A stretch of 64,000 bases of DNA from Candidatus Scalindua sp. (GCA_031316155.1 JALDRB010000018.1:1-64000), one strand, 5' to 3'; shown: positions 9,498 to 20,694, counted from the first letter of the stretch. The notes: generated by a model from the sequence alone, not told the origin. A program made the numbers and translations.

Positions 9498-9592
9498 ATT
9501 CTAAAACCGATTTGGTTTTCGGTTTTACCTGTCTGCGTGCGTTCCTTTCCTTACGCACAGGCAGGCCCGAAAACCATTACGAGATGAGTATA
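9498..9592. repeat. Dispersed repeat element, short form, copy 2
   Basis: Begins CTAAAACCGATTTGGTTTTC and ends CATTACGAGATGAGTATA. Its centre is an inverted repeat CCTGTCTGCGTGCG/CGCACAGGCAGG that can fold. It lies 45 bases before the katG start codon, so the katG promoter is within or upstream of it. Its right half (9543-9590) recurs just after katG at 12121-12168 in the same orientation. Confidence 0.85.
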
Positions 9593-9597
9593 AATGA

Positions 9598-12117
<2,520 letters not shown>

Positions 12118-12120
12118 TAA

Positions 12121-12168
12121 CCTTTCCTTACGCACAGGCAGGCCCGAAAACTATTACGAGATGAGTTA
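12121..12168. repeat. Dispersed repeat element, partial copy 3
   Basis: Forty-eight bases starting three bases after the katG stop codon, nearly identical to 9543-9590 (CTTTCCTTACGCACAGGCAG near the start, ATTACGAGATGAG near the end). Same orientation as copy 2, so katG sits between direct repeats. The left half of the element is missing. Confidence 0.8.
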
Positions 12169-12323
12169 TTATTTCTGCACGTGCCGGCAAGTCCCTGCAA
12201 CCGGGAAAATATTGAAAAAACGAGACAGTTATCATAATGAGTCTCGCCTTCTTACGCAGGCAACACGAGGAAAATAAAAGAATATACCGCAATGGCCTCG
12301 GTAATACCAATCAGGTTACTCCT

Positions 12324-13199
12324 TTATTCTTCGTTTTCCTGTTTTGCAAGGATTGTACCAAGGAAATAATTAACCTGGCGTACTTCTGAACTGTTTAATA
12401 AAAACGGATCGAATGACCGCATCTTCTCAACAGTTTCTATCCATTCATCCGCTGTTTTTTTCGATCTAAATATCCGCTCAATGGGGTGACACGTACCACA
12501 TTTGCTCAAAATAATCTTCAAACCCAGTTCAATATCCATCTTGGAGTCGTCGATCCCCAGGTTTTTTACTAAATATCCTATTGCCTGTATCTCCTCCAAT
12601 TCGTTCATGTTTTCGGGATCTTTCGCCCGCATACGTGATACATAATAGCGCCAGTCAGCTTCTGTTTTATTATGAGAATAGACCCTTTCGAGAGAATGGC
12701 ATTTAACACACTTTTCATGTACCACTTTTCTGCCAATTTTCAGGTTAACTTTCAACGGCTTTCCATTATGTGTAAGAGTGATAAACTGATCGCCTGTCAG
12801 AGAAACCATATAATAACCCGCACTCATGGTAACCGTGATAAAGACGGAAATCAATATCAGTACACCGTAGACAACCAGACTTTGATGATATCTCCTAAAG
12901 AGATAAATGATACAAACTTTTATACCTATCAGAGGAAAGATAGAAATTCCAATATAAGCATGAATCGTGTCTTTGCTTGAGAGAAAAACAGAACCCATGG
13001 TAAATTTTTGAAACATAATTGCGCAGAGAAACAAATAGAGGACGATAAAGATGTATCCTGTTATGCGATGCCCCCACTTAAAAAATTTTGGATGATTTAC
13101 CTGCTTTTTACGGCCCTGCAAGATGGCAATGAGCGTGACGGCAACGATACCAACACAAAGTAGACTAAATGCCAGTACCGAATTAATGATTGGACTCAT
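12324..13199 (-). CDS. Membrane protein with four helices fused to a diheme c-type domain
   Basis: Protein of 291 residues. The first 135 contain four transmembrane helices with histidines H44 (WGHRITGY) and H80 (IHAYIGI) placed in helices 2 and 3, as in b561-like heme proteins. A soluble part follows with two c-type heme sites, C164-C167-H168 (CVKCH) and C234-C237-H238 (CGTCH), each followed by a similar block (SLERVYS and PIERIFR), so the heme domain is an internal duplication. It could pass electrons between quinone or a b heme and periplasmic partners. It stands between katG and a peroxiredoxin but on the opposite strand. Exact family and partner unknown. Confidence 0.8.
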   Translation of the reverse strand: MSPIINSVLAFSLLCVGIVAVTLIAILQGRKKQVNHPKFFKWGHRITGYIFIVLYLFLCAIMFQKFTMGSVFLSSKDTIHAYIGISIFPLIGIKVCIIYLFRRYHQSLVVYGVLILISVFITVTMSAGYYMVSLTGDQFITLTHNGKPLKVNLKIGRKVVHEKCVKCHSLERVYSHNKTEADWRYYVSRMRAKDPENMNELEEIQAIGYLVKNLGIDDSKMDIELGLKIILSKCGTCHPIERIFRSKKTADEWIETVEKMRSFDPFLLNSSEVRQVNYFLGTILAKQENEE

Positions 13200-13454
13200 A
13201 ATGATCTGATTATCAGTTGATAAGATTTTACTCTTGAAGAAGCATAATCATTAAAACAAAATCTCTCAGAAATAGCAATAACCTCTCAGAAATTAAGAAA
13301 ATATTGAAAGACTATACATAGATTTAGAATAACTGTTATAATTTTATCCAACGAACATAACTGAAACAGCAATTTTACTGTATTATCAGTACACTAAGAA
13401 CATAAATCTTTTTTATTGAAACAATAATGCATTGTAGTAAAATTGACATATTCA

Positions 13455-13463
13455 TGGTATAAT
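13455..13463 (+). promoter_or_regulatory. Extended -10 promoter element for the peroxiredoxin gene
   Basis: TGG directly before a perfect TATAAT (13458-13463) makes an extended -10 element, 50 bases before the peroxiredoxin start. A TTGACA at 13443 is too close (9 bases) to be its -35 box. Confidence 0.5.
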
Positions 13464-13513
13464 CATCCCTCGTTTTACTTACCATAATATAATTTTTAGA
13501 AAGGAAGGGAACA

Positions 13514-14113
13514 ATGAGAATATTAGTTACGAGAGAAGCGCCCGATTTTACAGCGCCTGCCGTGTTAGCAGACGGCACTATCAAGGAAGATTTTAAGCTG
13601 TCTGATTTGAAAGGAAAATACGTAGTACTTTTCTTCTATCCGCTGGACTTCACTTTTGTGTGTCCGACGGAGATAATTGCCCATGATCACCGGCTGGACG
13701 AATTCAAGAAACGAAATATAGAGGTCGTCGGTATCTCTATCGATTCACAGTTTAGCCATTTTGCCTGGCGGGAAACGCCTGTTGAAAAGGGTGGGGTTGG
13801 ACCTATACGATTCCCGATGGTTTCAGATATTACCCACTCAATTACCCAGGCTTACGGTATTGAACATCCCATAGGCGTTGCCCTGCGCGCCTCTTTTCTC
13901 ATTGACAAAGACGGTGTTGTTCAGCACCAGGTGGTCAACAATCTCCCCCTCGGACGGAATGTCGATGAGATGCTTCGGGTCGTTGATGCTTTGCAGCACC
14001 ATGAGAAGCATGGAGAAGTCTGCCCGGCAGGTTGGAAGAAAGGCGATGAGAGCATGAAACCTACAGCACAAGGGGTAGCCAAATATTTATCCTCTCATTC
14101 GAAAAAGCTATAA
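13514..14113 (+). CDS. 2-Cys peroxiredoxin (AhpC/Prx1 type)
   Basis: Thiol peroxidase of 199 residues that reduces hydrogen peroxide and organic peroxides. The peroxidatic cysteine is C50 in FTFVCPTE and the resolving cysteine is C170 in GEVCPAGW, so it is a typical 2-Cys dimeric enzyme. The extended C-terminal arm after C170 is complete. GAAAGGAAGG lies seven bases upstream of the start. It is followed by a membrane protein and a second peroxiredoxin on the same strand. Reductant (thioredoxin or AhpF-like) is not encoded here. Cytoplasmic, no signal peptide. Confidence 0.95.
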   Translation: MRILVTREAPDFTAPAVLADGTIKEDFKLSDLKGKYVVLFFYPLDFTFVCPTEIIAHDHRLDEFKKRNIEVVGISIDSQFSHFAWRETPVEKGGVGPIRFPMVSDITHSITQAYGIEHPIGVALRASFLIDKDGVVQHQVVNNLPLGRNVDEMLRVVDALQHHEKHGEVCPAGWKKGDESMKPTAQGVAKYLSSHSKKL

Positions 14114-14161
14114 CAGGCAAATTCGTTATCAATAGTTTTTGACTTTCAAGGTATTTCTCTT

Positions 14162-14635
14162 ATGCTCTTATCTTGGATTACGTTTATACACCTTATGTCG
14201 CTTGTTGTCTGGATTGGGAGCATGATTTTTTTCTCCTTTTTCGGAGCCCCCAGTATTTTCAAAGTCCTGGGAAGAGAGTTAGCAGGCGATGTGGTTGGTG
14301 ACATTTTTCCGAAATACTGGTTAATTGGCTATGTTTGCAGCATAACAGCTCTCGGAAGCCTGATTTACCTCTGGAGATTCGGCAAGTCTGGTGTTACGGC
14401 AAGGATAATTCTCCTTGCCGTAATGATGGTTTCGACTTTTTATACCGGTTTGTATATCGGATCGAATGCAAAAGAGATTAAGGCGCAGATGCTCACAACA
14501 GAAGATGTTGAAAAGAAGGAGGAACTGAGACACCGTTTTTCAAAGATACACCGACACTCTATGGTAATGAATGTAATAATTCTCATTCTCGGTATCGTTA
14601 CCGTTTTCATGACAGCGTATTATGTTAGAATTTAA
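14162..14635 (+). CDS. DUF4149-type four-helix membrane protein
   Basis: Integral membrane protein of 157 residues with four predicted helices. The opening WITFIHLMSLVVWIGSMIFF and the late RFSKIHRHSMVMN match the pattern of the DUF4149 (TMEM205-like) family, in which conserved histidines sit at the membrane surface. Its function is not established. It lies between two peroxiredoxin genes with short gaps (48 and 34 bases), so all three are probably cotranscribed. Possible role in redox or heme handling is only suggested by position. Confidence 0.75.
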   Translation: MLLSWITFIHLMSLVVWIGSMIFFSFFGAPSIFKVLGRELAGDVVGDIFPKYWLIGYVCSITALGSLIYLWRFGKSGVTARIILLAVMMVSTFYTGLYIGSNAKEIKAQMLTTEDVEKKEELRHRFSKIHRHSMVMNVIILILGIVTVFMTAYYVRI

Positions 14636-14669
14636 AGCAACCTGTTAATATGATCTGTGAGGAGAAATT

Positions 14670-15164
14670 ATGGTTAAGATCGGTGCAAAAGCCCCGGATT
14701 TTCGTTTACAAAATCAAGATGACAATGATGTTTCGTTAAAAGAGTTTGCGGGAAAATGGGTAGTGTTGTATTTCTATCCTAAAGATAATACATCGGGATG
14801 CACAAAAGAGGCTTGCGATTTTACCGAAACGCTCAAGGATTTTGAAAAACTTGATGCTGTCGTATTAGGAGTGAGCCCGGATAGTACGCTTTCGCACAGG
14901 AACTTTATCGAAAAACAGAACCTGGGAATAACCTTGTTAAGTGACCCGGATAAGAAGGTCCTCAAAGCATACGGAGCGTGGGGAATAAAGAAAAACTATG
15001 GCAAAGAATACGAAGGAGTTATTCGTTCAACATATATCATATCTCCGGAGAAAAAGATTTCCGAAATCTGGAGCAATGTGAAAGTTCGTACGAAACGTAA
15101 AAATGGGGAAGTACGTCACGTCGAGGTTGTAAAAGAAACCCTTAAAGAGCTTCAGAAAAAGTAA
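14670..15164 (+). CDS. bcp: Peroxiredoxin of the Bcp/PrxQ type
   Basis: Thioredoxin-dependent thiol peroxidase of 164 residues. The peroxidatic cysteine C44 and the resolving cysteine C49 are five residues apart in SGCTKEACDF, the mark of atypical 2-Cys PrxQ enzymes. GVSPDS and LLSDPDKKV are further family motifs. The C-terminal part carries a few more lysines than usual (VRTKRKNGEV). GAGGAG lies upstream of the start. Third gene in a likely Prx-DUF4149-Bcp transcript, followed 48 bases later by a ferritin-like protein. Confidence 0.95.
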   Translation: MVKIGAKAPDFRLQNQDDNDVSLKEFAGKWVVLYFYPKDNTSGCTKEACDFTETLKDFEKLDAVVLGVSPDSTLSHRNFIEKQNLGITLLSDPDKKVLKAYGAWGIKKNYGKEYEGVIRSTYIISPEKKISEIWSNVKVRTKRKNGEVRHVEVVKETLKELQKK

Positions 15165-15212
15165 TACACTTTTGCAAAACAGACCCTTTTTCATGAAACA
15201 GGACAATCAAAT

Positions 15213-15758
15213 ATGAACAGCAAAAAAGAAACCTCAAATAAGTCAAGTTCTCAAAGGAAATCTGCTCCCATGGATACAAAAGATGAATTGTTACATACCA
15301 TCGAAACATCAATGGCAGAAGAATTGAAAGCAAGCAGCTTTTACAAGGAGATCTCGAAGCAACTGGAAGATAAGGCAGCAAGATTCAAATTTGAAGTAAT
15401 GTCTGATGCTGAACAGAAACATTATGAGCTCTTGAAAGAGTGGTGTGAGGAAAAATATGGGCTAATACCAGAAACAAAAACAATCAAAGAGGCAAAGATA
15501 GTTATCATAGAGAAACCCAAGAAAAAAGCCACGTATGAGGATATCATCAAGATAATAATCGCATCAGAGGAAAGGGCATGCAGATTTTATGAAAATGCTG
15601 CAAAGGAGACAAAAAATAGTGACGCAAAAAAGCTCTTCGAAAAGCTGGCAGAAATAGAGGGCAAGCATGTCGTTCAATTTAAAGATGAATTTCGCATAAT
15701 AACGGAACCTTCCCTCTCGTGTGGAGAAGAAGATATCCCTTGGATGCTGGAAGTATAG
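15213..15758 (+). CDS. Second rubrerythrin/ferritin-like protein
   Basis: Soluble four-helix protein of 181 residues with two glutamate/histidine helix pairs: MAEELKASSFYKEI with DAEQKHYELL, and ASEERACRFYENAA with EIEGKHVVQF. These fit a ferritin-like diiron site. The first 20 residues are polar and low in complexity (many Ser and Lys); M20 could be an alternative start. A linker rich in Lys (IEKPKKKATYED) separates the two halves. Closes the peroxide-defence run. It is a relative of, not a copy of, the protein at 8722-9210. Confidence 0.82.
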   Translation: MNSKKETSNKSSSQRKSAPMDTKDELLHTIETSMAEELKASSFYKEISKQLEDKAARFKFEVMSDAEQKHYELLKEWCEEKYGLIPETKTIKEAKIVIIEKPKKKATYEDIIKIIIASEERACRFYENAAKETKNSDAKKLFEKLAEIEGKHVVQFKDEFRIITEPSLSCGEEDIPWMLEV

Positions 15759-15778
15759 GATTATCTATTTATTCTCAT

Positions 15779-15870
15779 ATACTAAAACCGATTTGGTTTT
15801 CTGTTTTACCTGTCTGCGTGCGTTCCTTACGCACAGGCAGGCCAGAAAATCATTACGAGATGAGTATATA
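15779..15870. repeat. Dispersed repeat element, short form, copy 4
   Basis: Starts ATACTAAAACCGATTTGG and ends CATTACGAGATGAGTATA, closely matching copy 2 at 9498. The right end overlaps the last codons of the minus-strand TDT-type gene, supplying its stop codon and final residues. Confidence 0.85.
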
Positions 15871-17163
15871 ATCATCAGAAATGTTTTGTGTGTGTTTACC
15901 ACCGGTGTGAATCGGCTCTCTCAAAAGAAGACTGCCGGTTAATGAACCCACATTAGGAGAAACCTGGTAGTAGCCATGAGACGCAGAGACAAGGGGCAAA
16001 GTTATGGTAACCATGGTGGTAACAAACCAACGGATACTGAACGAACATACCGCAATTTGTAAAATATGTATTGCTCTTCTGCGTAACGAATACCATTTTA
16101 TTGTCAATGCCTGCAAAGCTATTGTCTTCCATACAGGTATCACGATCAAGTGAGCAAGAGTAAAGGCTGAAGCAAAACAGTAGACAAGAGCGCCGGCAAT
16201 CGAACAATAGAGAGAAAACATGATAATGACATGTTCATCAAATAATCCGGTTAACTGCTTTGTGCCGGCAGCGTATAAAGACAGGGAAAGCACAATTTCC
16301 CAATACCCCACGGTAAACGGTATCGCCCGGCTGCCGTAAACCTGTTTTCTTATTGCCAGGATAATCAGAAATGGCAACCACCATAATCCTATAGACCAGA
16401 AAAAGAGAGAAAATCCTTTCAGGAACGGAAGCAAGTCCACAAAAGGGCCTCCCGTCATCTGCACCTGTTGATATAACGCTGCGCAGACAACTGTCGTAAC
16501 CGCCGCAGCTCCGGTATTCATCCAGTACGGTGACAGTTCTGTATCACGGGTGACGGGATAAAAAACAAGCCTCCAGATCATGAGCGTCATACATATCAGA
16601 TACAGAAATGTGCCAACAGACCACAACGCAAACGAAAAATATTGAATAAGCAGTGTATGCCCTGTCATCTGTCCGGCAACATCTACACTCAACAAGGCAG
16701 TAAACTGAGTGCCTGTTGTAACAAAGAACCATCCCCCGTGCAGGACATCTTCAATCTTTCGATCTTCAGATTTACGGTACAGAAACAGAATCGTGAACGT
16801 CGACAGCGTGATGCTTACCCAGAGGACAAGGGCCGCATACCAGAAAATGTATGTAACGGTATGCCAGCCAAACAGCTTAGAAGCACAGATACCCATGAGA
16901 GCCGCAATCCCGACAAGGGAGAAAGAGTACTGCAGCCTTTCAGGATCGAGCAACTCGTGTAAAAGATCTTCATAGTATAAGATCGCCTTGATAACCAGAA
17001 AAAGCGCCACGGTAAAGAACACTCCCATGCCTGTGATAAAAAGATAGGAAGATACCGAGCTGAAGCCATAAGAGGACGCACTGAGCGCCATCATGATCGT
17101 AGCCATACCCACAATAAACCAGCGGATGTTTACCGAATATGACGCGAATTGTAATATATTCAT
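15853..17163 (-). CDS. TDT/SLAC1-like anion channel fused to the start of a second copy
   Basis: Membrane protein of 436 residues. The first 360 or so look like a full TDT-family (TehA/SLAC1) protein with about ten helices and the block HGGWFFVTTGTQF near residue 142. Residues 367-402 (ILQIAVCSFSIRWFVTTMVT onward) repeat the N-terminus (ILQFASYSVNIRWFIVGMAT), so the start of a second paralogue is joined in frame. The last residues and the stop lie in a dispersed repeat copy. Family members carry small anions or C4-dicarboxylates; here nitrate or nitrite is suggested by NarK four bases upstream in the same operon. The added tail is odd and may be non-functional. Confidence 0.82.
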   Translation of the reverse strand: MNILQFASYSVNIRWFIVGMATIMMALSASSYGFSSVSSYLFITGMGVFFTVALFLVIKAILYYEDLLHELLDPERLQYSFSLVGIAALMGICASKLFGWHTVTYIFWYAALVLWVSITLSTFTILFLYRKSEDRKIEDVLHGGWFFVTTGTQFTALLSVDVAGQMTGHTLLIQYFSFALWSVGTFLYLICMTLMIWRLVFYPVTRDTELSPYWMNTGAAAVTTVVCAALYQQVQMTGGPFVDLLPFLKGFSLFFWSIGLWWLPFLIILAIRKQVYGSRAIPFTVGYWEIVLSLSLYAAGTKQLTGLFDEHVIIMFSLYCSIAGALVYCFASAFTLAHLIVIPVWKTIALQALTIKWYSLRRRAIHILQIAVCSFSIRWFVTTMVTITLPLVSASHGYYQVSPNVGSLTGSLLLREPIHTGGKHTQNISDDYILIS

Positions 17164-17167
17164 ACTA

Positions 17168-18502
17168 TTATAGTGTTATCGGTTCCATATTCTTAGCAAT
17201 CTTCTTGCCAATCTTCTTGCCAATCTTCTTGCCAATCTTCTTGCCAACCTCAGCAAAGATAATTTCTTCCTCTGGCATTTCATTGTTAACCCTTGGAGAA
17301 GTATTCTCCACTCTTGTTATTTTACCGTCCCTCTTTATAAATGTCTTCTTTTCCATAAAGGAGAGACACATCAGACAGACAAGAGATATGAAGATAAAGC
17401 CGAGAGAATTATTGTTGGTATACTCTTTGATTGTACACATTATTATCGGGAGAAAAAAACCTCCAAGCCCTCCGGCTGCTCCCACTACACCTCCTACGGT
17501 ACCGGTATCTTTTGGAAAATATTCCGCGACAAGTTTAAAAACAACACCATTACCGATACCTAATAAAATTGCCATGCAATAAAAAGCTGCAATGCCAAGT
17601 ATCAGAGAACTGTTCAGATTCAGGTAGAAGAGAACACCAATGAGTGAAAGGGAAAGAACTGTCAAAAGGTTTCTTCCCGAAAAGATGTCTCCCAGATACC
17701 CGCCTAAAATCCTTGAAAAAGTTGCCAGAAATACAAATACCGAAGTTAACGTTCCAGCCTTTATAGGCGTAACGCCGAAAGTATCTATGAGATAAGATGG
17801 CAGAAACAACGCAAAGCATACAAAAAAGCCAAAGGTCATAAAATAAAAAAGGGAAAAGACCCATATCAAATGTGAAGACTTATAAACCTTTAGCTTATCA
17901 TTGAATGTTTGAGGTATTACATTCTCCGGTTTCGGTGCATCAGCTGAAAAAATCCAGTAAAGAGCGGCCATCAAAAGTAAAGGAATGGAATAAAAAATAA
18001 ATGCCTTGTTCCATCCTACAGATTCTGCAATAAACGGCGCGCCAAAGACTGCCAGGGCAGTGCCTATATTCCCGACACCATAAATTCCCAGTGACAATCC
18101 CTGTTTTTCTCTGGGATACCATTGCGATACCTGGGGAATACCAACCGCAAATGATGCACCGGCTACACCAAAGAAAAAACCGCATACGAGTAACATCAGG
18201 TAACTATGTACAAAACCCGCAAAGAACATGGGGAAAAAAGTAAATAACAGCAGAGCGCTGAATACTTTTCTCCCCCCATATTTATCTGTCAAAATACCAA
18301 CTGGCACTCTGACAATAGAACCGAGTAAAACCGGTGTCGCAAGTAACAATCCTACTGCCGATGAAGACAGATTGAATTCCGCCTTCATATATACCGCTAA
18401 AGGGCCAAACAGAGACCAGCCGGCAAAGCATACGGCAAAAGCTAACGTAGCAAGTATCAGAACCCTTGTGTTTCCCTGTAATGTGACTGCAGAGTTACTC
18501 AT
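17168..18502 (-). CDS. narK: NarK-type nitrate/nitrite transporter (MFS)
   Basis: Major facilitator with twelve predicted helices, 444 residues. It carries the nitrate-signature regions: GGVVGAAGGLGGFFLP in the second half and a glycine-rich helix GIGNGVVFKLV before it, plus the MFS loop motif DKYGGRKVF. It moves nitrate in or nitrite out across the cytoplasmic membrane. The last 40 residues are charged and include a fourfold GKKI repeat coded by a 12-bp tandem repeat. Followed at four bases by the TDT-like channel gene; preceded by PAS, Cache and response-regulator genes on the same strand, so expression is probably tied to that sensor set. Confidence 0.93.
   Translation of the reverse strand: MSNSAVTLQGNTRVLILATLAFAVCFAGWSLFGPLAVYMKAEFNLSSSAVGLLLATPVLLGSIVRVPVGILTDKYGGRKVFSALLLFTFFPMFFAGFVHSYLMLLVCGFFFGVAGASFAVGIPQVSQWYPREKQGLSLGIYGVGNIGTALAVFGAPFIAESVGWNKAFIFYSIPLLLMAALYWIFSADAPKPENVIPQTFNDKLKVYKSSHLIWVFSLFYFMTFGFFVCFALFLPSYLIDTFGVTPIKAGTLTSVFVFLATFSRILGGYLGDIFSGRNLLTVLSLSLIGVLFYLNLNSSLILGIAAFYCMAILLGIGNGVVFKLVAEYFPKDTGTVGGVVGAAGGLGGFFLPIIMCTIKEYTNNNSLGFIFISLVCLMCLSFMEKKTFIKRDGKITRVENTSPRVNNEMPEEEIIFAEVGKKIGKKIGKKIGKKIAKNMEPITL
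17198..17245. repeat. Four-copy 12-bp tandem repeat in the narK 3' end
   Basis: The unit AATCTTCTTGCC (plus strand) occurs four times without a change, coding the repeated GKKI tail of the transporter. Units of 12 bases keep the reading frame, so copy number can change by slippage without breaking the gene. Confidence 0.93.
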
Positions 18503-18566
18503 AATACAATATCTCCTGTAATCTATATGGTAAAAAAATTTTCAAAACAATTATAGCATTGAAATG

Positions 18567-19028
18567 CTATATATACTGAAAAAATTCGAAGCTGGACTGA
18601 ACCTTTGAGGGTAAATGGTAATAGTGATCATCAACAATGAGCTTACTGTTTTGTTTTATATAAAACAGTTTGTCTTCTCTTCCTTTCATGAGAGTAAAAA
18701 AAACATTTACCTTTCCATCCCTGATCAACATGGATAAGGTCTTTTCATGATCATATGGATGTGCATACAACTCATTAATCTTTTTTCCAATTACCTCATC
18801 GGGAGAGGTGAAACCGAGAAGTCTTGCACCTTCAATATCAATATTCAACAGAACACCATCATACGATGATTCATACTCAAACCACCCCTTTTTTGTCGCT
18901 TTTGTTGCAACGTCCTGTTTTACACCTTGATTTTTTACTCTTTCCTCTGTTGACAAAATTGCGTTATTCATTGATAACTCCTTTTGATTTTTTACTTTTT
19001 CCTTTGTTGATAAAATTGCGTTGCTCAT
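18567..19028 (-). CDS. Single PAS-domain protein with duplicated N-terminus
   Basis: Soluble protein of 153 residues. Residues about 50-150 form one PAS domain (GVLLNIDIEGARLLGFTSPDEVIGKKI region, then INELYAHPYDHE). The first 34 residues contain a repeated peptide, NAILSTKEKVKNQ and NAILSTEERVKNQ, caused by a 57-bp tandem duplication that also copied the ribosome site, so translation may start at M1 or M20. There is no output domain. It sits between the Cache receptor and narK on the same strand and resembles the PAS region of the receptor at 2161-3723. Likely a stand-alone signalling module for this cluster; ligand unknown. Confidence 0.78.
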   Translation of the reverse strand: MSNAILSTKEKVKNQKELSMNNAILSTEERVKNQGVKQDVATKATKKGWFEYESSYDGVLLNIDIEGARLLGFTSPDEVIGKKINELYAHPYDHEKTLSMLIRDGKVNVFFTLMKGREDKLFYIKQNSKLIVDDHYYHLPSKVQSSFEFFQYI

Positions 19029-19042
19029 TAATTACTCCTTTC
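18914..19042. repeat. 57-bp tandem duplication carrying a ribosome site and start codon
   Basis: On the minus strand GGAGTAATTAATG (start at 19028) and GGAGTTATCAATG (start at 18971) each precede a near-identical coding stretch. The two units are 57 bases apart and in frame. The boundaries given are approximate. Confidence 0.7.
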
Positions 19043-19112
19043 ATAATAAATATAGTGTTCTAAAAATAGCACTGACAAACCTGACCATACTTCCCACTGT
19101 TCTTTGAAAACG

Positions 19113-20633
19113 TTAATTCCACACTGCTACTTTTTTTTCCGGTGAGAAATCTTCGTCTTTTATAAACTCATCATCCTTATCTTCCGGTTGAAGAATATTT
19201 TCAGACCTCAATTTGTGATACTCTCTCTTGAACTCCTGCATGTTATCTTCGATAAAGGATTCCTTTTTTCGGGAACCAAATGTACCGATTTCACCAAATA
19301 CACTAAGAGGGTTGGATATCCTGTACTGTTGTTCTCTGACATACCCGCGCTCTTTATTCAATTCATACCCATCCATGATAGCTGTCAGAAAGCCTACCAT
19401 TACAATAATCGCTACACCAATTAAGGTCTTTTTGGGAAGAGCCATATTTTTTATCATGTAGCCAACACTCATTTTTCTGTGTACCAGCGAGGCGATAACG
19501 ATTGCAGGAATAATAATCACGAGCATGAGAGACTTTATCATTGTATTAATGTTATTTACCGTAACGAATGCTTCATCGGCATCTATTTCAACCATGAGTC
19601 CCATGTCCAGATCTTCCAGCCATGACCATGCGCCGACGACTTTAATGCCCCCATAATCATGATACCCTTGCAGGTCTTGACCGGTTGTCTTTTCCGTTAT
19701 GCATGCTGTTACCCCTTTTGTTAACATATTTGTATTCGGGTCCTGCACGGTGTGAGACGTTTTCCAGGTATCACCTGCATCTTTCATATGATGACGGGAA
19801 AATCTTGATTCTGTGATCATGGTACCGTCTCCATTTACCAAATACGTTTCCCCTGTCTTTCCTAATACAAAATTTTTCGTTACCTCATCCAGCATGGACA
19901 TCTCCATCCAGAGTAAAACAGCCCCGGTGACCCGATGGTCAGCCCCCTTGATGGGGTACGATATAAACAGAGAAGGCGCCTCATCCTGCTGTTCTTCATC
20001 CGTAATAATATCTGGTGTGTGCTGCATCCTCTGCCATGGAAGGTATGGCTGGGGAGTCATTCTATTATGTGATACTTTATCAACAGAGAAGTGAGTAATA
20101 TCTGAAATATGTGATTTGCCATCATGCAGAGTCTTCTGAACCACTTGAAATGGGTTGTCCTTCACGATATTCATACCCTTCAGTTTAAAGGTATTTTCCT
20201 TCATGATATCCAAACCCGTAAGTGATTTTTCGCCTAAAGTAGTCAGATGGATTTTACCATCGGCATCACACACGAATATCCCTTTATAACCATAATCCGC
20301 CTTTGCACATTCCATTTGAGCTTTTAACCGTAAATACTCCTGCTCGTTGCCTTCATCTATTATACTCACGAAATCTTTGTGTCCGTAAATCAGTTCGGTA
20401 CTTTGAATAGCATCGGAAATAGAACGTGCATGAGATCTCCTCTCTTCCAGAAAAAGGTTCAGACTGTTTTTTTGTTTAAGGAGCGCTTCATCCAGATTTG
20501 TTTTAACATGCTGTTTCAACTCATCTTTTGCATTGGGAAATGCAACAACTCTAAATAACATAAGTGGTAATAAAGAAAAAAAGATAAGGGTAACGGTAAT
20601 GAGTACTATACTCTCTTTAAATAACCTTTTCAT
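19113..20633 (-). CDS. Cache-domain membrane receptor fused to a GYVRE membrane module
   Basis: Receptor of 506 residues. An N-terminal helix (about 8-30) and a double-Cache sensor (to about 360) are homologous to the receptor at 2161-3723 (compare DYGYKGIFV, LGKTGETYLVNGDG, and GYHDYGGIKVVGAWSWL). Two further helices follow at about 370-392 and 405-425. The second ends in a segment with RGYVREQQY like the separate small protein at 3840-4244, then a charged tail. HAMP and PAS domains and any kinase are absent. Downstream on the strand are a PAS protein and narK; upstream is a response regulator. It probably senses an anion outside the cell; the route of output is unclear. Confidence 0.85.
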   Translation of the reverse strand: MKRLFKESIVLITVTLIFFSLLPLMLFRVVAFPNAKDELKQHVKTNLDEALLKQKNSLNLFLEERRSHARSISDAIQSTELIYGHKDFVSIIDEGNEQEYLRLKAQMECAKADYGYKGIFVCDADGKIHLTTLGEKSLTGLDIMKENTFKLKGMNIVKDNPFQVVQKTLHDGKSHISDITHFSVDKVSHNRMTPQPYLPWQRMQHTPDIITDEEQQDEAPSLFISYPIKGADHRVTGAVLLWMEMSMLDEVTKNFVLGKTGETYLVNGDGTMITESRFSRHHMKDAGDTWKTSHTVQDPNTNMLTKGVTACITEKTTGQDLQGYHDYGGIKVVGAWSWLEDLDMGLMVEIDADEAFVTVNNINTMIKSLMLVIIIPAIVIASLVHRKMSVGYMIKNMALPKKTLIGVAIIVMVGFLTAIMDGYELNKERGYVREQQYRISNPLSVFGEIGTFGSRKKESFIEDNMQEFKREYHKLRSENILQPEDKDDEFIKDEDFSPEKKVAVWN

Positions 20634-20694
20634 AATTCACACCTCTTTCAAGATAAAATTACCATGGCATACGAATTACTCTTGCCCGGTTTCA

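Noticed and set aside
13443-13463. TTGACA followed by TATAAT as a full promoter
   Set aside because: The spacer is only 9 bases, far too short for a -35/-10 pair. The TATAAT was kept as an extended -10 element because TG precedes it.
17198-17245. CRISPR-like or regulatory repeat
   Set aside because: It is a coding 12-bp tandem repeat inside the narK frame.
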